Positions 42,201 through 51,650 are shown, counted from the first letter of the stretch. The stretch: DNA of 64,000 nt from MGBC163016 sp910588905 (GCA_948616985.1 CAPGDO010000004.1:62001-126000); one strand, 5' to 3'. Made by a program: numbers and translations. The notes: generated by a model not told the origin, from the sequence alone.

Positions 42201-44501
42201 ATGGATTCTCTGCTCATCGGTTCAGTCAAGGAGGACAGGCGAGCTGAATTGGGCGTAAGCCTGGGCGTGGACATAAGCGCATTGGATGTCTGCTTTGGGG
42301 GCTTCTCTCCTACGGTCATGGGAGATATGACAGCCACCTGGGATAAAGCAGTAGTGGCCGAAGCCCGCATCAAAGCATGTCAGCAGGCTGCCTTGAAAGC
42401 GGCACGAGCAGCGGCCGCCCGTGAATCTGAACCCCATGAGTGGGTTGATGGGCAAGGTACCCTTTGGGAATATGCTTTATTAGATGGCGTTGACGCTCGC
42501 ATCAAGGGGTGTAAGACCAACGCTGCTTCCCTACAGGTGCCTGAGCAGATCGAAGGGCATCCCGTGGTAGAGATAGAGGCCGATGGATGCGCCTATCTTT
42601 CCAGCGTGGAGGAGATCACCGTCCCCGATACGGTGGTGTCTATCGGACCCTGTGCCTTCCGGGGCAATGTGAATCTCAAGAGGATCACATTGCCCTCATT
42701 GGTCTCAGAGTACATCCCTGACTGGTTCCGCTATTGCAAGAAGCTCTCCTATCTGAAGCTTCCGGGAAGCTTAGAGGTGATCACTTCGCGCATCTTCGAT
42801 CACACCGCTCTCAAAGAGCTGGTCATAGGGGAGGGAACGCGGGATATACAGCCAGGGACGTTCACGAACAGTCAGCTTGAGTCCATTCGGGTGGCAGAGG
42901 GGAACCCTTTCATGAAGACCGACGGACTTGCCCTGTATAGCAAGGATGGGACGCTGATGGCTGCCTTGGCCGTACCGGTGAGGTCCTATGCTGTAGCTGA
43001 AGGGTGCAAGGGTCTTGGGAAGAAGGCATTCAGTGCATTCGGCAGCCTCCAGGAGGTGAACCTCCCGGATTCTCTGGAGGTGGTGGGAGACTTCGCCTTC
43101 GCCCACACCTCCCTTGGCTCTTTTACGGCGCCTCCTCGCCTGCTGGCCATCCTTGAGAAAGCCTTCTACACCTGCCATCAGCTCAAGACAGTGATTCTTG
43201 ATGCAAAGCTTGAGCTCATCGGCCCCTATGCCTTCGCAGATACATCCCTTGAGCGTTTGGACCTTCCTTCCAGCATCCAAGAAGTGGGTGCTCATCTGGC
43301 CGATGGCACTCCGCTTTCCTTCTCGGGAGAGAGGGGGTCCTTTTCTATAGTCGAGGGAGGGTCGCTCTTCTTTGATGGCGAAGGGGGGTTATATCGGAGC
43401 GAGGCAGATGGCCTGCATCTGGTGCGCTTGCTGGATGATCGAGTGGAGCGTTATGCCGTGAAGCCAGGGACCGTCTCGATAGATGCGGGGGCATTCCAGA
43501 ACGCTCCCCATTTGACCTCTGTGCAGCTGCCCGAGGGTTTGCAGCTGATAGGGGAGGGTGCCTTCCGTACATGCCAGGCATTCCGTCAAGTGAATATTCC
43601 TGACAGTGTGGTGAACATTGGGCGGGAGGCTTTCTTGGATACCGCTCTGCGAGAGATCTTGCTACCCGCGAGCCTTGAGGAGCTGGGAGACCGAGCGCTC
43701 ATCACTCACGGTGCGCATCACGGCAAGGAGGCTCCTGCCTTGCAGGCTGTTCACGTAGGAGAAGGGTCTCCGCGCTTCCGGATGGAGAGCGGGATGCTGA
43801 TAGAGCGCAAGCACAACGGGGCAGAGCGCGTAGTGGTCTATGTGGGACCGGATGAAGTGGTGCGCATCCCAGCGGAGGTGGACGAGGTGGCCGCCTACGC
43901 ATTCAATGGGTCCACCTCCATCAAGGAGCTGTTCCTCTCCGACCGGATCTCCACGGTAGGCGTTCGCGGGTTGGCGGTGGATGCTCCCTTGGATCATATC
44001 CATGTTGATCTGAGGGAGCCCTATGAGGGCCATGGGCGGTTCGACATCTGGCCACCCCATACGGATCGGAGCGAGCAGCAGATGAAGCTGGCGCTCACGG
44101 TGCCCACCTTCGTCAACGTGGAAGCGCTGTTCGAACACTATGACAATGCCATCATCAATGGCTCTAGCTTTGATGCGCTGAGCGAGAGCGGCTTGGACGG
44201 CTACGAGCAGGCGGTCCGCCTGATCGAGAGGCTTGAGGATCCCGTCTATATGGATGAAGCAAGGCAGAGCTTTGCACGTCGGGTCTTGGCAACGGGGCTG
44301 GAAGGATCCTGCCTTGAGATGGCGCGCAGGGATGATCGAGCCTCCTTGCGGCGGTTGGCAGACCTTGAGATACTGGACGCAGCGAACATAGATGTGGTCA
44401 TAGAGACAGTGCAGCAGATGCAGGATGCGTCCATGACCGGCTTTTTGCTGGAGCTGAAGCGCGAGCGCTTCGGAAGGCGGTCGTTCGACCTGAGCCTCTG
44501 A
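42201..44501 (+). CDS. Cytoplasmic BspA-like leucine-rich-repeat protein
   Basis: The 766-aa protein has many LRR_5/BspA-type repeats of about 23 residues from residue 110 to 615, e.g. VEEITVPDTVVSIGPCAFRG, LKRITLPSLVSEYIPDWF, LQEVNLPDSLEVVGDFAF and LTSVQLPEGLQLIGEGAF. The C-terminal 150 residues are helical and repeat-free. BspA-type proteins are usually exported, but here there is no signal peptide, anchor or sorting motif, which argues for an internal role. The start has only a weak Shine-Dalgarno. The vWA and ATPase genes follow closely, so it may be a recognition or scaffold part of that set. Confidence 0.82.
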   Translation: MDSLLIGSVKEDRRAELGVSLGVDISALDVCFGGFSPTVMGDMTATWDKAVVAEARIKACQQAALKAARAAAARESEPHEWVDGQGTLWEYALLDGVDARIKGCKTNAASLQVPEQIEGHPVVEIEADGCAYLSSVEEITVPDTVVSIGPCAFRGNVNLKRITLPSLVSEYIPDWFRYCKKLSYLKLPGSLEVITSRIFDHTALKELVIGEGTRDIQPGTFTNSQLESIRVAEGNPFMKTDGLALYSKDGTLMAALAVPVRSYAVAEGCKGLGKKAFSAFGSLQEVNLPDSLEVVGDFAFAHTSLGSFTAPPRLLAILEKAFYTCHQLKTVILDAKLELIGPYAFADTSLERLDLPSSIQEVGAHLADGTPLSFSGERGSFSIVEGGSLFFDGEGGLYRSEADGLHLVRLLDDRVERYAVKPGTVSIDAGAFQNAPHLTSVQLPEGLQLIGEGAFRTCQAFRQVNIPDSVVNIGREAFLDTALREILLPASLEELGDRALITHGAHHGKEAPALQAVHVGEGSPRFRMESGMLIERKHNGAERVVVYVGPDEVVRIPAEVDEVAAYAFNGSTSIKELFLSDRISTVGVRGLAVDAPLDHIHVDLREPYEGHGRFDIWPPHTDRSEQQMKLALTVPTFVNVEALFEHYDNAIINGSSFDALSESGLDGYEQAVRLIERLEDPVYMDEARQSFARRVLATGLEGSCLEMARRDDRASLRRLADLEILDAANIDVVIETVQQMQDASMTGFLLELKRERFGRRSFDLSL

Positions 44502-44555
44502 TCAGAACGGTAGCCCTTGGGGTTGCCTGCAGAGGTTGCGGCGAAGGGAGGTGGG

Positions 44556-46127
44556 ATGCAGGATCAGAAGATGGAGCGTCAGCTTCGAGAGGATGCGCTT
44601 GCCAAGGACATCCTCGAAGAGGCACGCATACAGCTCATGCTGAAGTTCCGCTTTCTCGATCTGGCCCTTTGGAAGATGGAGCTCCTGCCAGCTCGCGCGG
44701 GGTTCGCGTATCCAACTGCCACAGATGGGCGTCGCGTGCTGCTCGAGCCGAGCCGTGTGATAGCGCGCTTCCAGGAATCTGGAGATGAATCCATCCGCGA
44801 TCAGCTGCATCTCGTGTTGCATTGCATCTTTCGCCAGCCCTTCGATAGGACCCATGAGAACCGAGAGGCGTGGAGCCTGACCTGCGACATCGTCGTGGAG
44901 AATGCTGCCATGGATATCTGTGGACAGCGCTTCGTGAGCGAAGGGGATGCAGAGCGCAAGCAAGCCATCAGCGAACTGCGCATGAAGGCGGGCACCCTTG
45001 CTCCTCGGAAGCTCTATCGCCTGCTGGAAGCTGCGGTGAATGCGCCTGAGGGCGCGGACCATCTCGGCATCGGGCGTTCGCACCTGAATACGTGGCATGC
45101 CCTCTTCGAGCGCGACGACCATGTCGCGTGGCCTGCCCATGCTGATGGCAGCGAAGCAGCTGACGGCGACCCGGGTGATGCATCAATGGACGAAGACGAC
45201 ACCCAGGAGCAGGATATCGATCGCATTCATGCAGACGACCTCTCTGATACCGAAGAGCAGCAGATGCAGAGCACGCAGCCGTCCCAAGAGGAGACCTCTG
45301 CTGACTCCGAGGAATCGGATGATGCCCAAGAAGATGAGAGCGCCCAAGATGCTGCCATGGCAGATGATGCAAGCTCATCGGATGAGAAGTCATCTGAGGA
45401 AGAGGAGTGGGAAGAGGTCGCCAAGCAGGTGCAGATGGATCTGGAGACGTTCTCCTCTCAGTTCGGGGATGGCGCGGGAGAGCTGATGGATGCTCTTGCA
45501 TTGGCGAATCGTCGCAGGCTCTCCTACACGGACTTCTTGCGCAGGTTCATGGTGACATCTGAGGACATGAAGATCAACATGGACGAGTTCGACTACATCT
45601 ACTATACCTATGGGTTGGAACTGTACGAGAATATGCCGCTGGTGGAGCCGTTGGAGTACATGGATGACAAGCGGATCAGGGATTTCGTCATCGTGATAGA
45701 CACCTCTGAATCCGTGCGGGAGACGTTGGTGCAGCGCTTCGTGCAGCACACCTTCGACATCTTGAAGTCTTCCGAGGACTTTGCCAGCACGGTGAACATC
45801 CACGTGATCCAGAGCGATTCCCGGGTGCAGTCGGATACGACCATCACGGATCTGCGGGATGTGGACAAGCTGATGAAGGGTTTCGTAGTGCGGGGCTTCG
45901 GCGGCACGGACTTCCGGCCGGCGTTCGATCATGTGGAGGGCTTGCGCAAGATGGGCAAGCTGGATGATCTGAAGGGGATCATCTATTTCACGGATGGGCT
46001 CGGGCAGTTCCCTGAGAAAGCGCCGGACTACGATGTGGCATTCGTGTTCTTAGATGAAGGCGAGCTGCCGCCCCCGGTACCGCCTTGGGCCATACGGGTC
46101 TTATTGAACGAGGAGGAGCTAGGGTGA
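44556..46127 (+). CDS. vWA-domain protein with putative metallopeptidase-like N-terminus (DUF2201-like)
   Basis: The 523-aa protein starts at ATG 44556 after GGGAGGTGG. An N-terminal helical domain contains H85-LVL-H89, reminiscent of the HExxH-like region of VWA-like metallopeptidases, although the Glu is not present. An acidic disordered linker (about 195-285, rich in Asp/Glu/Ser) follows. The vWA domain begins near residue 375 with the MIDAS-like DTSES (D382) and contains FGGTDFRPAFDHVE and IIYFTDGLGQFPE. Such proteins pair with MoxR ATPases, exactly as here with the next gene 37 bp downstream. The pair probably remodels or matures a metal-dependent protein. Confidence 0.82.
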   Translation: MQDQKMERQLREDALAKDILEEARIQLMLKFRFLDLALWKMELLPARAGFAYPTATDGRRVLLEPSRVIARFQESGDESIRDQLHLVLHCIFRQPFDRTHENREAWSLTCDIVVENAAMDICGQRFVSEGDAERKQAISELRMKAGTLAPRKLYRLLEAAVNAPEGADHLGIGRSHLNTWHALFERDDHVAWPAHADGSEAADGDPGDASMDEDDTQEQDIDRIHADDLSDTEEQQMQSTQPSQEETSADSEESDDAQEDESAQDAAMADDASSSDEKSSEEEEWEEVAKQVQMDLETFSSQFGDGAGELMDALALANRRRLSYTDFLRRFMVTSEDMKINMDEFDYIYYTYGLELYENMPLVEPLEYMDDKRIRDFVIVIDTSESVRETLVQRFVQHTFDILKSSEDFASTVNIHVIQSDSRVQSDTTITDLRDVDKLMKGFVVRGFGGTDFRPAFDHVEGLRKMGKLDDLKGIIYFTDGLGQFPEKAPDYDVAFVFLDEGELPPPVPPWAIRVLLNEEELG

Positions 46128-46164
46128 GCGGAGGACGCGTTCTTCTGTCCATCAAGGAGGAGCT

Positions 46165-48519
46165 ATGAACATCCAGCAAGCGAAGCAGCAGATCAAGGAT
46201 ACCGTCGAAGCGTATCTGAAGCGGGATGATGCGGGCATGTTCGCCATCGCGCCCGTGCACCAGCGTCCCGTATTCCTCTTGGGAGCGCCTGGCATCGGCA
46301 AGACAGCCATCATGGAGCAGATCGCCGAGGAGCTGGGCATCGGCATCGTCTCCTACTCCATGACGCACCATACGCGCCAATCCGCTCTGGGCCTACCGCG
46401 CATCGAGCACCGCACCTTCGACGGCATGGAGTTCGACACCTCTGAATACACGATGTCAGAGATCGTCTCTGCCATCTACGATTACATGGAGCGCACGGGG
46501 CTGCGTAGCGGCATCCTGTTCTTGGACGAGATCAACTGCGTGTCCGAGACGCTCTATCCATCCATGCTCCAGTTCTTGCAGTTCAAGACATTCGGCAAGT
46601 TCAAAGTGCCCGATGGCTGGGTGGTGGCCTGTGCAGGGAACCCGCCGGAGTACAACCGGTCTGTGCATGAGTTCGATATCGTGACCCTAGATCGCTTGCG
46701 CGAGATAGATGTGGAGCCGGACTATGGGGTCTGGCGTACTTACGCTATCGAGCAGGGGCTGCATCCTTCGGTCACCACGTTCTTGGAGGCGAAGAAGGAC
46801 CACTTCTATCGGGTACAGAGCAAGGCTGGGGGCGGAAAGGCGTTCGTCACCGCGCGTGGCTGGGAGGACCTGGCTCGGGTCATCGCGCTCTATGAATCCA
46901 TGGGCAAGCCGATCGATCGTGAGCTGATCGTGCAGTTCATCCGGGATGATGAGGTGGCCGATCAGTTCGCCGTCTACTACACGCTCTTCGCGAAGTATCG
47001 CTCGGATTACCAAGTGGACACCATCCTTGCGGGCTGCGCGTCGGATGAGATCCGCGAGCGTGCCCATGTCGCTCAGTTCGATGAGCGCATATCCCTGATC
47101 GGTCTCATGCTGGATGCGTTGGCGCGGTCTTGCGCAGAGGTGTTGGATGCCGAGGCAGTGGCATTGGGCGCTCGGGATGTGCTGCGGGACGTGAAGCCGG
47201 AGTTGTTGGCGGGAGGCGCCGTTGACGTGACGCTGGCTCCGAAGGTGGCTGCGCGCGAGGCGGCGCTTGCGCGTCTGGTGGCCACGGGCGCGGCATCGCA
47301 GGTCAAGGTACGGCGGGAGCGCTTGGTCCTCCAGCTGCTCCATGGCTGCATGGCGGAATGCTCGCTTGCGAAGGCTGCAGCAGGAGAAGAGGCGTTCGCA
47401 GTCATAGAGCGTGTTTACGGGCACGAGGTCTCGAAGCTGGAGCCTGCAGTGGAAGCGGCTTCCGTTCAGATGGATAACGTGTTCGCATTCGTGGAGGAGT
47501 GCTTCTCTTCGCGGGAGATGCTGGTGCTCATGGCTGAGCTCTCTACGCGGCGTGCGACCACTGACTTCGTGGCGCATTTCGGCAATGACGCCTATTACGC
47601 TCACAACGATGAGCTGCAAGTGGATGCGGCGCGCACGGGCTTGGCGGAGCGGGCCCAGGCGCTGGCGATCAGCGATGCTGATCCGGTCACCTCTAAGGAT
47701 GCAAGCGTGGATATGAGCCAGTCAGTAGGGCTGAGCACCCTCTCGTCTTCGGCTTCTACAAAGGATGCCGTCCGAGAGGTTGCTCCCGTGCAGGTGGCGC
47801 AGGGAAGCGCGTCTGTATCGGTGAGCCAAGAGCAGCTTGCGGAATACTACTCGGGCAAGCAGTTCGAATACGGGTTCGCTTCCATCTGCAAGATGCTGCT
47901 CCCGGCAGCAGAGCTCAAGGGCAAGAAGGTGCTGGATATCGGGAGCCGCAGAGGACGCGGCGTGTACAAGATCTCTTCAATGGTGGGCATGGAGGGGCGT
48001 GCCATCGGCGTGGATTGGAGTGAGGCCTACGTTCAGGAATCCAAGGATGGCATCGCTCGGGCATGGCATGATAGCGGCCTTCCCGGCAACAACATGGACT
48101 TCTACCTGGCCTACCCTGAGGATCTGATGATGGCGGGCCTGGGGAGCGGCACCATGGATGTGGTCTATGTGAACAATGTCATGACGCTGTTCTATGACCA
48201 AGCCCAAGCGCTCAAGGAGTTCTCACGCGTGCTCAAGCCCGGTGGTCTGCTCATCATGGAGACGGTCTTTGCTGACCGGGAGCGCCCGGAAGCCGTCATC
48301 AACGAAGCGCGAGCCCTAGGGAATAGCATCCAGGCCGCCCGCACCCAAGAAGAGAACTTCGCATGGCTCACTGAGGCTGGCTTTGGAAAGCCCCTGGTGG
48401 AGGATTCCTACGCAGTGCGGCCAGACCAAGGGTTCAAGGCTGACTACGACGTGCCCATGGTGGATGACGCTAGCGGCGTTTCCTTCGAATCCGTCAGCAT
48501 GTATGTCTATAAGCGGTAG
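46165..48519 (+). CDS. MoxR-type AAA+ ATPase fused to a SAM methyltransferase
   Basis: The 784-aa protein joins two enzymes. Residues 15-260 are a MoxR AAA+ domain with Walker A GAPGIGKT (40-47), Walker B LFLDEINCVSE and CAGNPPEYNRS. A helical middle of about 280 residues follows, then a low-complexity Ser/Val/Gln stretch. From about residue 560 there is a class I methyltransferase: YYSGKQFEYGFASICKMLLP, motif I VLDIGSRRGRG near 588, AIGVDWSEAYVQESKDGI, VDVVYVNNVMTLF-like and FSRVLKPGGLLIMETVF. No stop or frame break separates the parts, and AAGGAGGAGC sets the start. The methyl acceptor is unknown. The combination with an upstream vWA gene suggests an ATP-driven chaperone that also methylates a client or small molecule. 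Confidence 0.85.
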   Translation: MNIQQAKQQIKDTVEAYLKRDDAGMFAIAPVHQRPVFLLGAPGIGKTAIMEQIAEELGIGIVSYSMTHHTRQSALGLPRIEHRTFDGMEFDTSEYTMSEIVSAIYDYMERTGLRSGILFLDEINCVSETLYPSMLQFLQFKTFGKFKVPDGWVVACAGNPPEYNRSVHEFDIVTLDRLREIDVEPDYGVWRTYAIEQGLHPSVTTFLEAKKDHFYRVQSKAGGGKAFVTARGWEDLARVIALYESMGKPIDRELIVQFIRDDEVADQFAVYYTLFAKYRSDYQVDTILAGCASDEIRERAHVAQFDERISLIGLMLDALARSCAEVLDAEAVALGARDVLRDVKPELLAGGAVDVTLAPKVAAREAALARLVATGAASQVKVRRERLVLQLLHGCMAECSLAKAAAGEEAFAVIERVYGHEVSKLEPAVEAASVQMDNVFAFVEECFSSREMLVLMAELSTRRATTDFVAHFGNDAYYAHNDELQVDAARTGLAERAQALAISDADPVTSKDASVDMSQSVGLSTLSSSASTKDAVREVAPVQVAQGSASVSVSQEQLAEYYSGKQFEYGFASICKMLLPAAELKGKKVLDIGSRRGRGVYKISSMVGMEGRAIGVDWSEAYVQESKDGIARAWHDSGLPGNNMDFYLAYPEDLMMAGLGSGTMDVVYVNNVMTLFYDQAQALKEFSRVLKPGGLLIMETVFADRERPEAVINEARALGNSIQAARTQEENFAWLTEAGFGKPLVEDSYAVRPDQGFKADYDVPMVDDASGVSFESVSMYVYKR

Positions 48520-48783
48520 ATGTCCATGGCTGAGGTGTCGGTAGAGAAGCGCTTCCGCGGTTCGGTACGTCTGGTCACGCTGCACCTGTGGCGAGTGGCG
48601 AAGTCAACGAATGTGGAAGATGGGTTCGCGGAGGCAGTGCGGTTGGGGATGCTCAAGCCTGAGCATGTGACGTTCATCCGCGCGTGCTTTGAGTTGGACG
48701 AGCAGGGCGGTGTGCCCACCCAAGCCATGGTGGACGAGCTGCAGGCTTGCGCCTTGCGCTTGAATACCGCTGACCCTGCGTGA
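48520..48783 (+). CDS. Hypothetical protein, 87 aa
   Basis: The frame begins right after the stop of the ATPase-methyltransferase gene (ATG 48520, or ATG 48526). It encodes a small basic-to-neutral protein (VSVEKRFRGSVRLVTLHLWRVAKSTN, then GMLKPEHVTFIRACFEL). No family is recognised. Adjacency without a gap suggests coupled translation and a role with the preceding genes. Confidence 0.6.
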   Translation: MSMAEVSVEKRFRGSVRLVTLHLWRVAKSTNVEDGFAEAVRLGMLKPEHVTFIRACFELDEQGGVPTQAMVDELQACALRLNTADPA

Positions 48784-48876
48784 GGCTGCTGCCGACCCCC
48801 TTCGGGAGGCCTTCGGGTGAGGTCTTCCTAGGCGGGTGCCCGGCGTGGTTTCGCCGGTTCTGGTGGGCTTGTGAGC

Positions 48877-48882
48877 TACAAT
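48877..48882 (+). promoter_or_regulatory. -10 element of tig
   Basis: TACAAT lies 34 bp before the chosen GTG start. It falls inside the longest in-frame reading, which would begin at 48871, so that reading is rejected. Confidence 0.5.
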
Positions 48883-48915
48883 GCTACCACTATCAAAATG
48901 AAGGTAGGGAGATAC

Positions 48916-50217
48916 GTGAAAGTCAAAGAGAGATCCTTCGAAGAGGACGGTTCCACGCGGGAAGTCGTGCTCACCTTGACCGCTTCGGCTGAGGAAGTGG
49001 ATGCTGCAGCCAAGGCATTCTTCAAAGAGCTGAACCAGCGCGAGGTACCCGGCTTCCGCAAAGGCAAGGCCCCGAAAGAGGTGCTCGAACAAGGTGTGGG
49101 CGGCCACGAGAACGCCATGGGTGGTGTGGCCGAGAAGCTCATCAACGACAGCGCCTTCGCCGCTATCGACAGCGCGGATGTCATCTTCATCAACGAACCC
49201 CAATTCAATGTGGATACCATGCTCGAAGAGGGCAAGCCGTTCACCTTCACCGTGTCCGGTGCGGTGGCACCGGAAATGCAGCTTTCTTCCTATGATCCAG
49301 CACAGATCACGCTGCCGCCCGAGGAGGCCACCGAAGCCGATGTCCAGCAGGCTCTAGCTGACATCCAAGACTATTATCACCGGCTGGACAGGATCACCGA
49401 CGAGGACCACGTGGCTCAGATGGGTGATTACGTAGACACACGCCTGACGGTGACGAACCATGGCAAGCTGATCAACGGCATGAACAATGTCACTCGCATG
49501 GTGGGCCTGGGGGTCGGCACCATGCCCGAGAGCTTCGATGAGAACCTCATCGGCACCAAGGTGGGAGACCTCATCGAATTCGACTTCGAAGCCAAGGATG
49601 AGAAGGGCAGCTCTGACTTCGGTGACGGTGAGCTGCATGCTCAGGTCGAGGTCTGCGGCTTCCGGAAGATGGTCTTGCCAGAGATAGATGACGAACTGGC
49701 CGTGAAGGTGGGGTGCATGGACGTTGAGGATATGCACAAGCAGATGCGCCGCAACATCGAGATGCAGAAGGCCGAGCAGCTTCCCCACTTGAAGCTGGAC
49801 CGGGCCGTTGAGGCTGCCCTGGAGCGTCTGACGGAAGACGTGCCTACCTACTATGTGGATTTCATCCGTCAGGATGTGGGCCGGGAGTTCATGGAAAGCC
49901 TGCAAGAGCAGGGCATGGATCTGCAGCAATGGATGCTCCAGAACAGCGTTCAGGGTGAGCAGATGAAAGAGGATATCAGCCGTGAGGCCCAGCGCCGTGC
50001 TGCTATCGATCGTACCCTGGATGCCATCTTCGCCCACGAGAAGATGGAGGTCACCGACGAAGACATCGCAGCCCTCTTCGCAGATGAAGAGGATGGCGAA
50101 GCGAAGCTGGAGTCTTGGAAGGAAGCCAATCGCCTGTCGAATCTGCGCAAGATGGCTCGGCAGCGCAAGGCCACCCAATGGCTCGTGGATAACGCTCAAG
50201 TCGAGATAGAGGAATAG
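48916..50217 (+). CDS. tig: Trigger factor
   Basis: The 433-aa chaperone has the ribosome-binding signature VPGFRKGKAPKEVLEQ in the N-domain, an FKBP-type PPIase-like middle (GDYVDTRLTVTNHGKLINGMNNV, MPESFDENLIGTKVGDLIEFDFE) and a long helical C-domain. It binds nascent chains at the ribosome exit. The start is GTG 48916, with AGGTAGGGAG about 6 nt upstream. This gives the expected N-terminus VKVKERSFEEDGSTREVVL. The ATG at 48898 is less likely. A SlyD-like isomerase follows 12 bp downstream. Confidence 0.93.
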   Translation: MKVKERSFEEDGSTREVVLTLTASAEEVDAAAKAFFKELNQREVPGFRKGKAPKEVLEQGVGGHENAMGGVAEKLINDSAFAAIDSADVIFINEPQFNVDTMLEEGKPFTFTVSGAVAPEMQLSSYDPAQITLPPEEATEADVQQALADIQDYYHRLDRITDEDHVAQMGDYVDTRLTVTNHGKLINGMNNVTRMVGLGVGTMPESFDENLIGTKVGDLIEFDFEAKDEKGSSDFGDGELHAQVEVCGFRKMVLPEIDDELAVKVGCMDVEDMHKQMRRNIEMQKAEQLPHLKLDRAVEAALERLTEDVPTYYVDFIRQDVGREFMESLQEQGMDLQQWMLQNSVQGEQMKEDISREAQRRAAIDRTLDAIFAHEKMEVTDEDIAALFADEEDGEAKLESWKEANRLSNLRKMARQRKATQWLVDNAQVEIEE

Positions 50218-50229
50218 AAAGGACATCCA

Positions 50230-50748
50230 ATGGAGCTTGGATCAACAGTCACTCTCACCTATGTGGGAACCACGGATAACGGCGAAGAGTTCGGCCACGC
50301 TGACAAAGACCATCCCATGAAGTTCCAGACGGGCATGGATATGGCCATCGATGGCTTCGAGGAGGAGATCCTCAAGATGAACGAGGTGGGCGAGAAGCGC
50401 ACCTTCACAGTGGATCAGTACAAGGCCTACGGCGAATATCTGGATGATTTCGTTCAGCGCATCCCCATGGAGCAGGTGCCCCGGGGCAACGTGAAGGTGG
50501 GTCAGCGCGTTTGGATGTCCTCTTCGGAGGACGGGGTGCCCATGCCCGTTACGGTGACTGCCGTTGAAGACGGTGTGGCCATATTCGACATGAACCATCC
50601 TCTGGCCGGGAAGGATCTCACCTTCGAAGTGGAGATCCTGGAGATAGAGGAGCCGCCGGAGAACTTCGTTTCTGCCGCCGAGAAGGCGCGGCACATGAAG
50701 GAGCAGCAGAAGCTCCTCGGTGGGGACCAAGCAGACGACTTCAGATAA
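50230..50748 (+). CDS. SlyD-like FKBP peptidyl-prolyl isomerase
   Basis: The 172-aa protein has an FKBP core split by an insert-in-flap chaperone domain, as in SlyD: GSTVTLTYVGTTDNGEEFGH, then IDGFEEEILKMNEVGEKRTF, the insert (KAYGEYLDDFVQRIPMEQVP to VEDGVAIFDM) and closing NHPLAGKDLTFEVEILEI. It lacks SlyD's His/Cys-rich metal tail. It follows tig by 12 bp and ends at a terminator, forming a folding-factor operon. Confidence 0.92.
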   Translation: MELGSTVTLTYVGTTDNGEEFGHADKDHPMKFQTGMDMAIDGFEEEILKMNEVGEKRTFTVDQYKAYGEYLDDFVQRIPMEQVPRGNVKVGQRVWMSSSEDGVPMPVTVTAVEDGVAIFDMNHPLAGKDLTFEVEILEIEEPPENFVSAAEKARHMKEQQKLLGGDQADDFR

Positions 50749-50751
50749 GAG

Positions 50752-50777
50752 AAAGGGCCGCGAAAGCGGCCCTTTTC
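50752..50777. terminator. Bidirectional terminator between slyD-like and TF-C-like genes
   Basis: The stem AAGGGCCGC / GCGGCCCTT with a GAAA loop has T-runs on both strands. Confidence 0.88.
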
Positions 50778-50798
50778 ATAGGATCAGGGGAGGTTGTC

Positions 50799-51575
50799 CT
50801 AGAGGGCGATGAAGTTATCCGGGAATTGGTTGGCGGCGTTGGTCACCTCTTGGCTGGTATCACCGTAGCGCACCCACTCGGGGTCGGTCTCGTTCCGCTT
50901 GATCATGGCATTCTGCATGACCTCTTTGAGCGCCTTGGTCTTGAGGGCGTATTCCTCCATTTGGGGAAGACGACCGTCCAATTCGATCTGGCGACGCTTC
51001 TCAGCCTTGTCCTGGATGTTCTCGCCAGGGATGACGGCGTAGAAGTCTTCCGGTTCCAGCGTGTAAGCAGCGTGGCTTGCCCAGGCATCCAGCGCTGAGT
51101 CTTCCTTCAGGCTTTGGATGGCGCGGGTCTCGGTGTTCTGATAGAGCTGATCCAGGGACATGTTGTGCTGCTTGCAGAAATCCTGCATGGACATGCCAGA
51201 GCGATTGACCATGTCCTCCAGGCGCATGTTGGCGGCGTAGATGGATTCTTCCACCAAGTCAGCCGGAAGCTCCTCCACCAGGCGCGTGGCCAGTTCGGCG
51301 CAGATGTAATCCTGGTCAGAGAGCTCCTGGGCTTCGCGATTGTCCTTGTACATGTTGTAACGGATGAAGATCAGCAGCTCTTCCACGGAGTTGAAGTCAT
51401 CGGTGTTGCTGGCCACCCAGGCATCAGTGAGCTTGGCTTGCTGGCCCGGCTTCGCACAGTGGAGCTCCAACCAACGCAGGGCCTGCTGCTGGATGAGCTC
51501 TTCGGGAATGCGCACCTCAGGGCACACAGCATAGACGGGATCATAGGAAGTGAGGGTGTACTTCTGCTTTGGCAT
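50799..51575 (-). CDS. Helical protein resembling the trigger-factor C-terminal (SurA-like) domain
   Basis: The 258-aa protein has no ribosome-binding or PPIase domain but reads like a TF C-domain. IPEELIQQQALRWLELHC and LPADLVEESIYAANMRLEDMV are followed by GMSMQDFCKQHNMSLDQLYQNTETRAIQSLKEDSALDAWA. This matches the order 'substrate-arm helix, LxxYL-type turn, long helix' of trigger factor. A second arm follows (EDFYAVIPGENI onward). The resemblance is by pattern only. It is convergent with tig-slyD, across the shared terminator. It could be a stand-alone holdase chaperone. There is no signal peptide, so it is cytoplasmic. Confidence 0.6.
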   Translation of the reverse strand: MPKQKYTLTSYDPVYAVCPEVRIPEELIQQQALRWLELHCAKPGQQAKLTDAWVASNTDDFNSVEELLIFIRYNMYKDNREAQELSDQDYICAELATRLVEELPADLVEESIYAANMRLEDMVNRSGMSMQDFCKQHNMSLDQLYQNTETRAIQSLKEDSALDAWASHAAYTLEPEDFYAVIPGENIQDKAEKRRQIELDGRLPQMEEYALKTKALKEVMQNAMIKRNETDPEWVRYGDTSQEVTNAANQFPDNFIAL

Positions 51576-51650
51576 GATGGCCTTTCACTCGGCTGTTTCG
51601 TGTTCGCTCATTGTACATGAGGGGGACAGCTGAATGGTTGGTCGGTCCGG

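Noticed and set aside
48871..48915. Upstream start of trigger factor
   Set aside because: The TACAAT -10 lies within this stretch, and the N-terminus from GTG 48916 matches the family.
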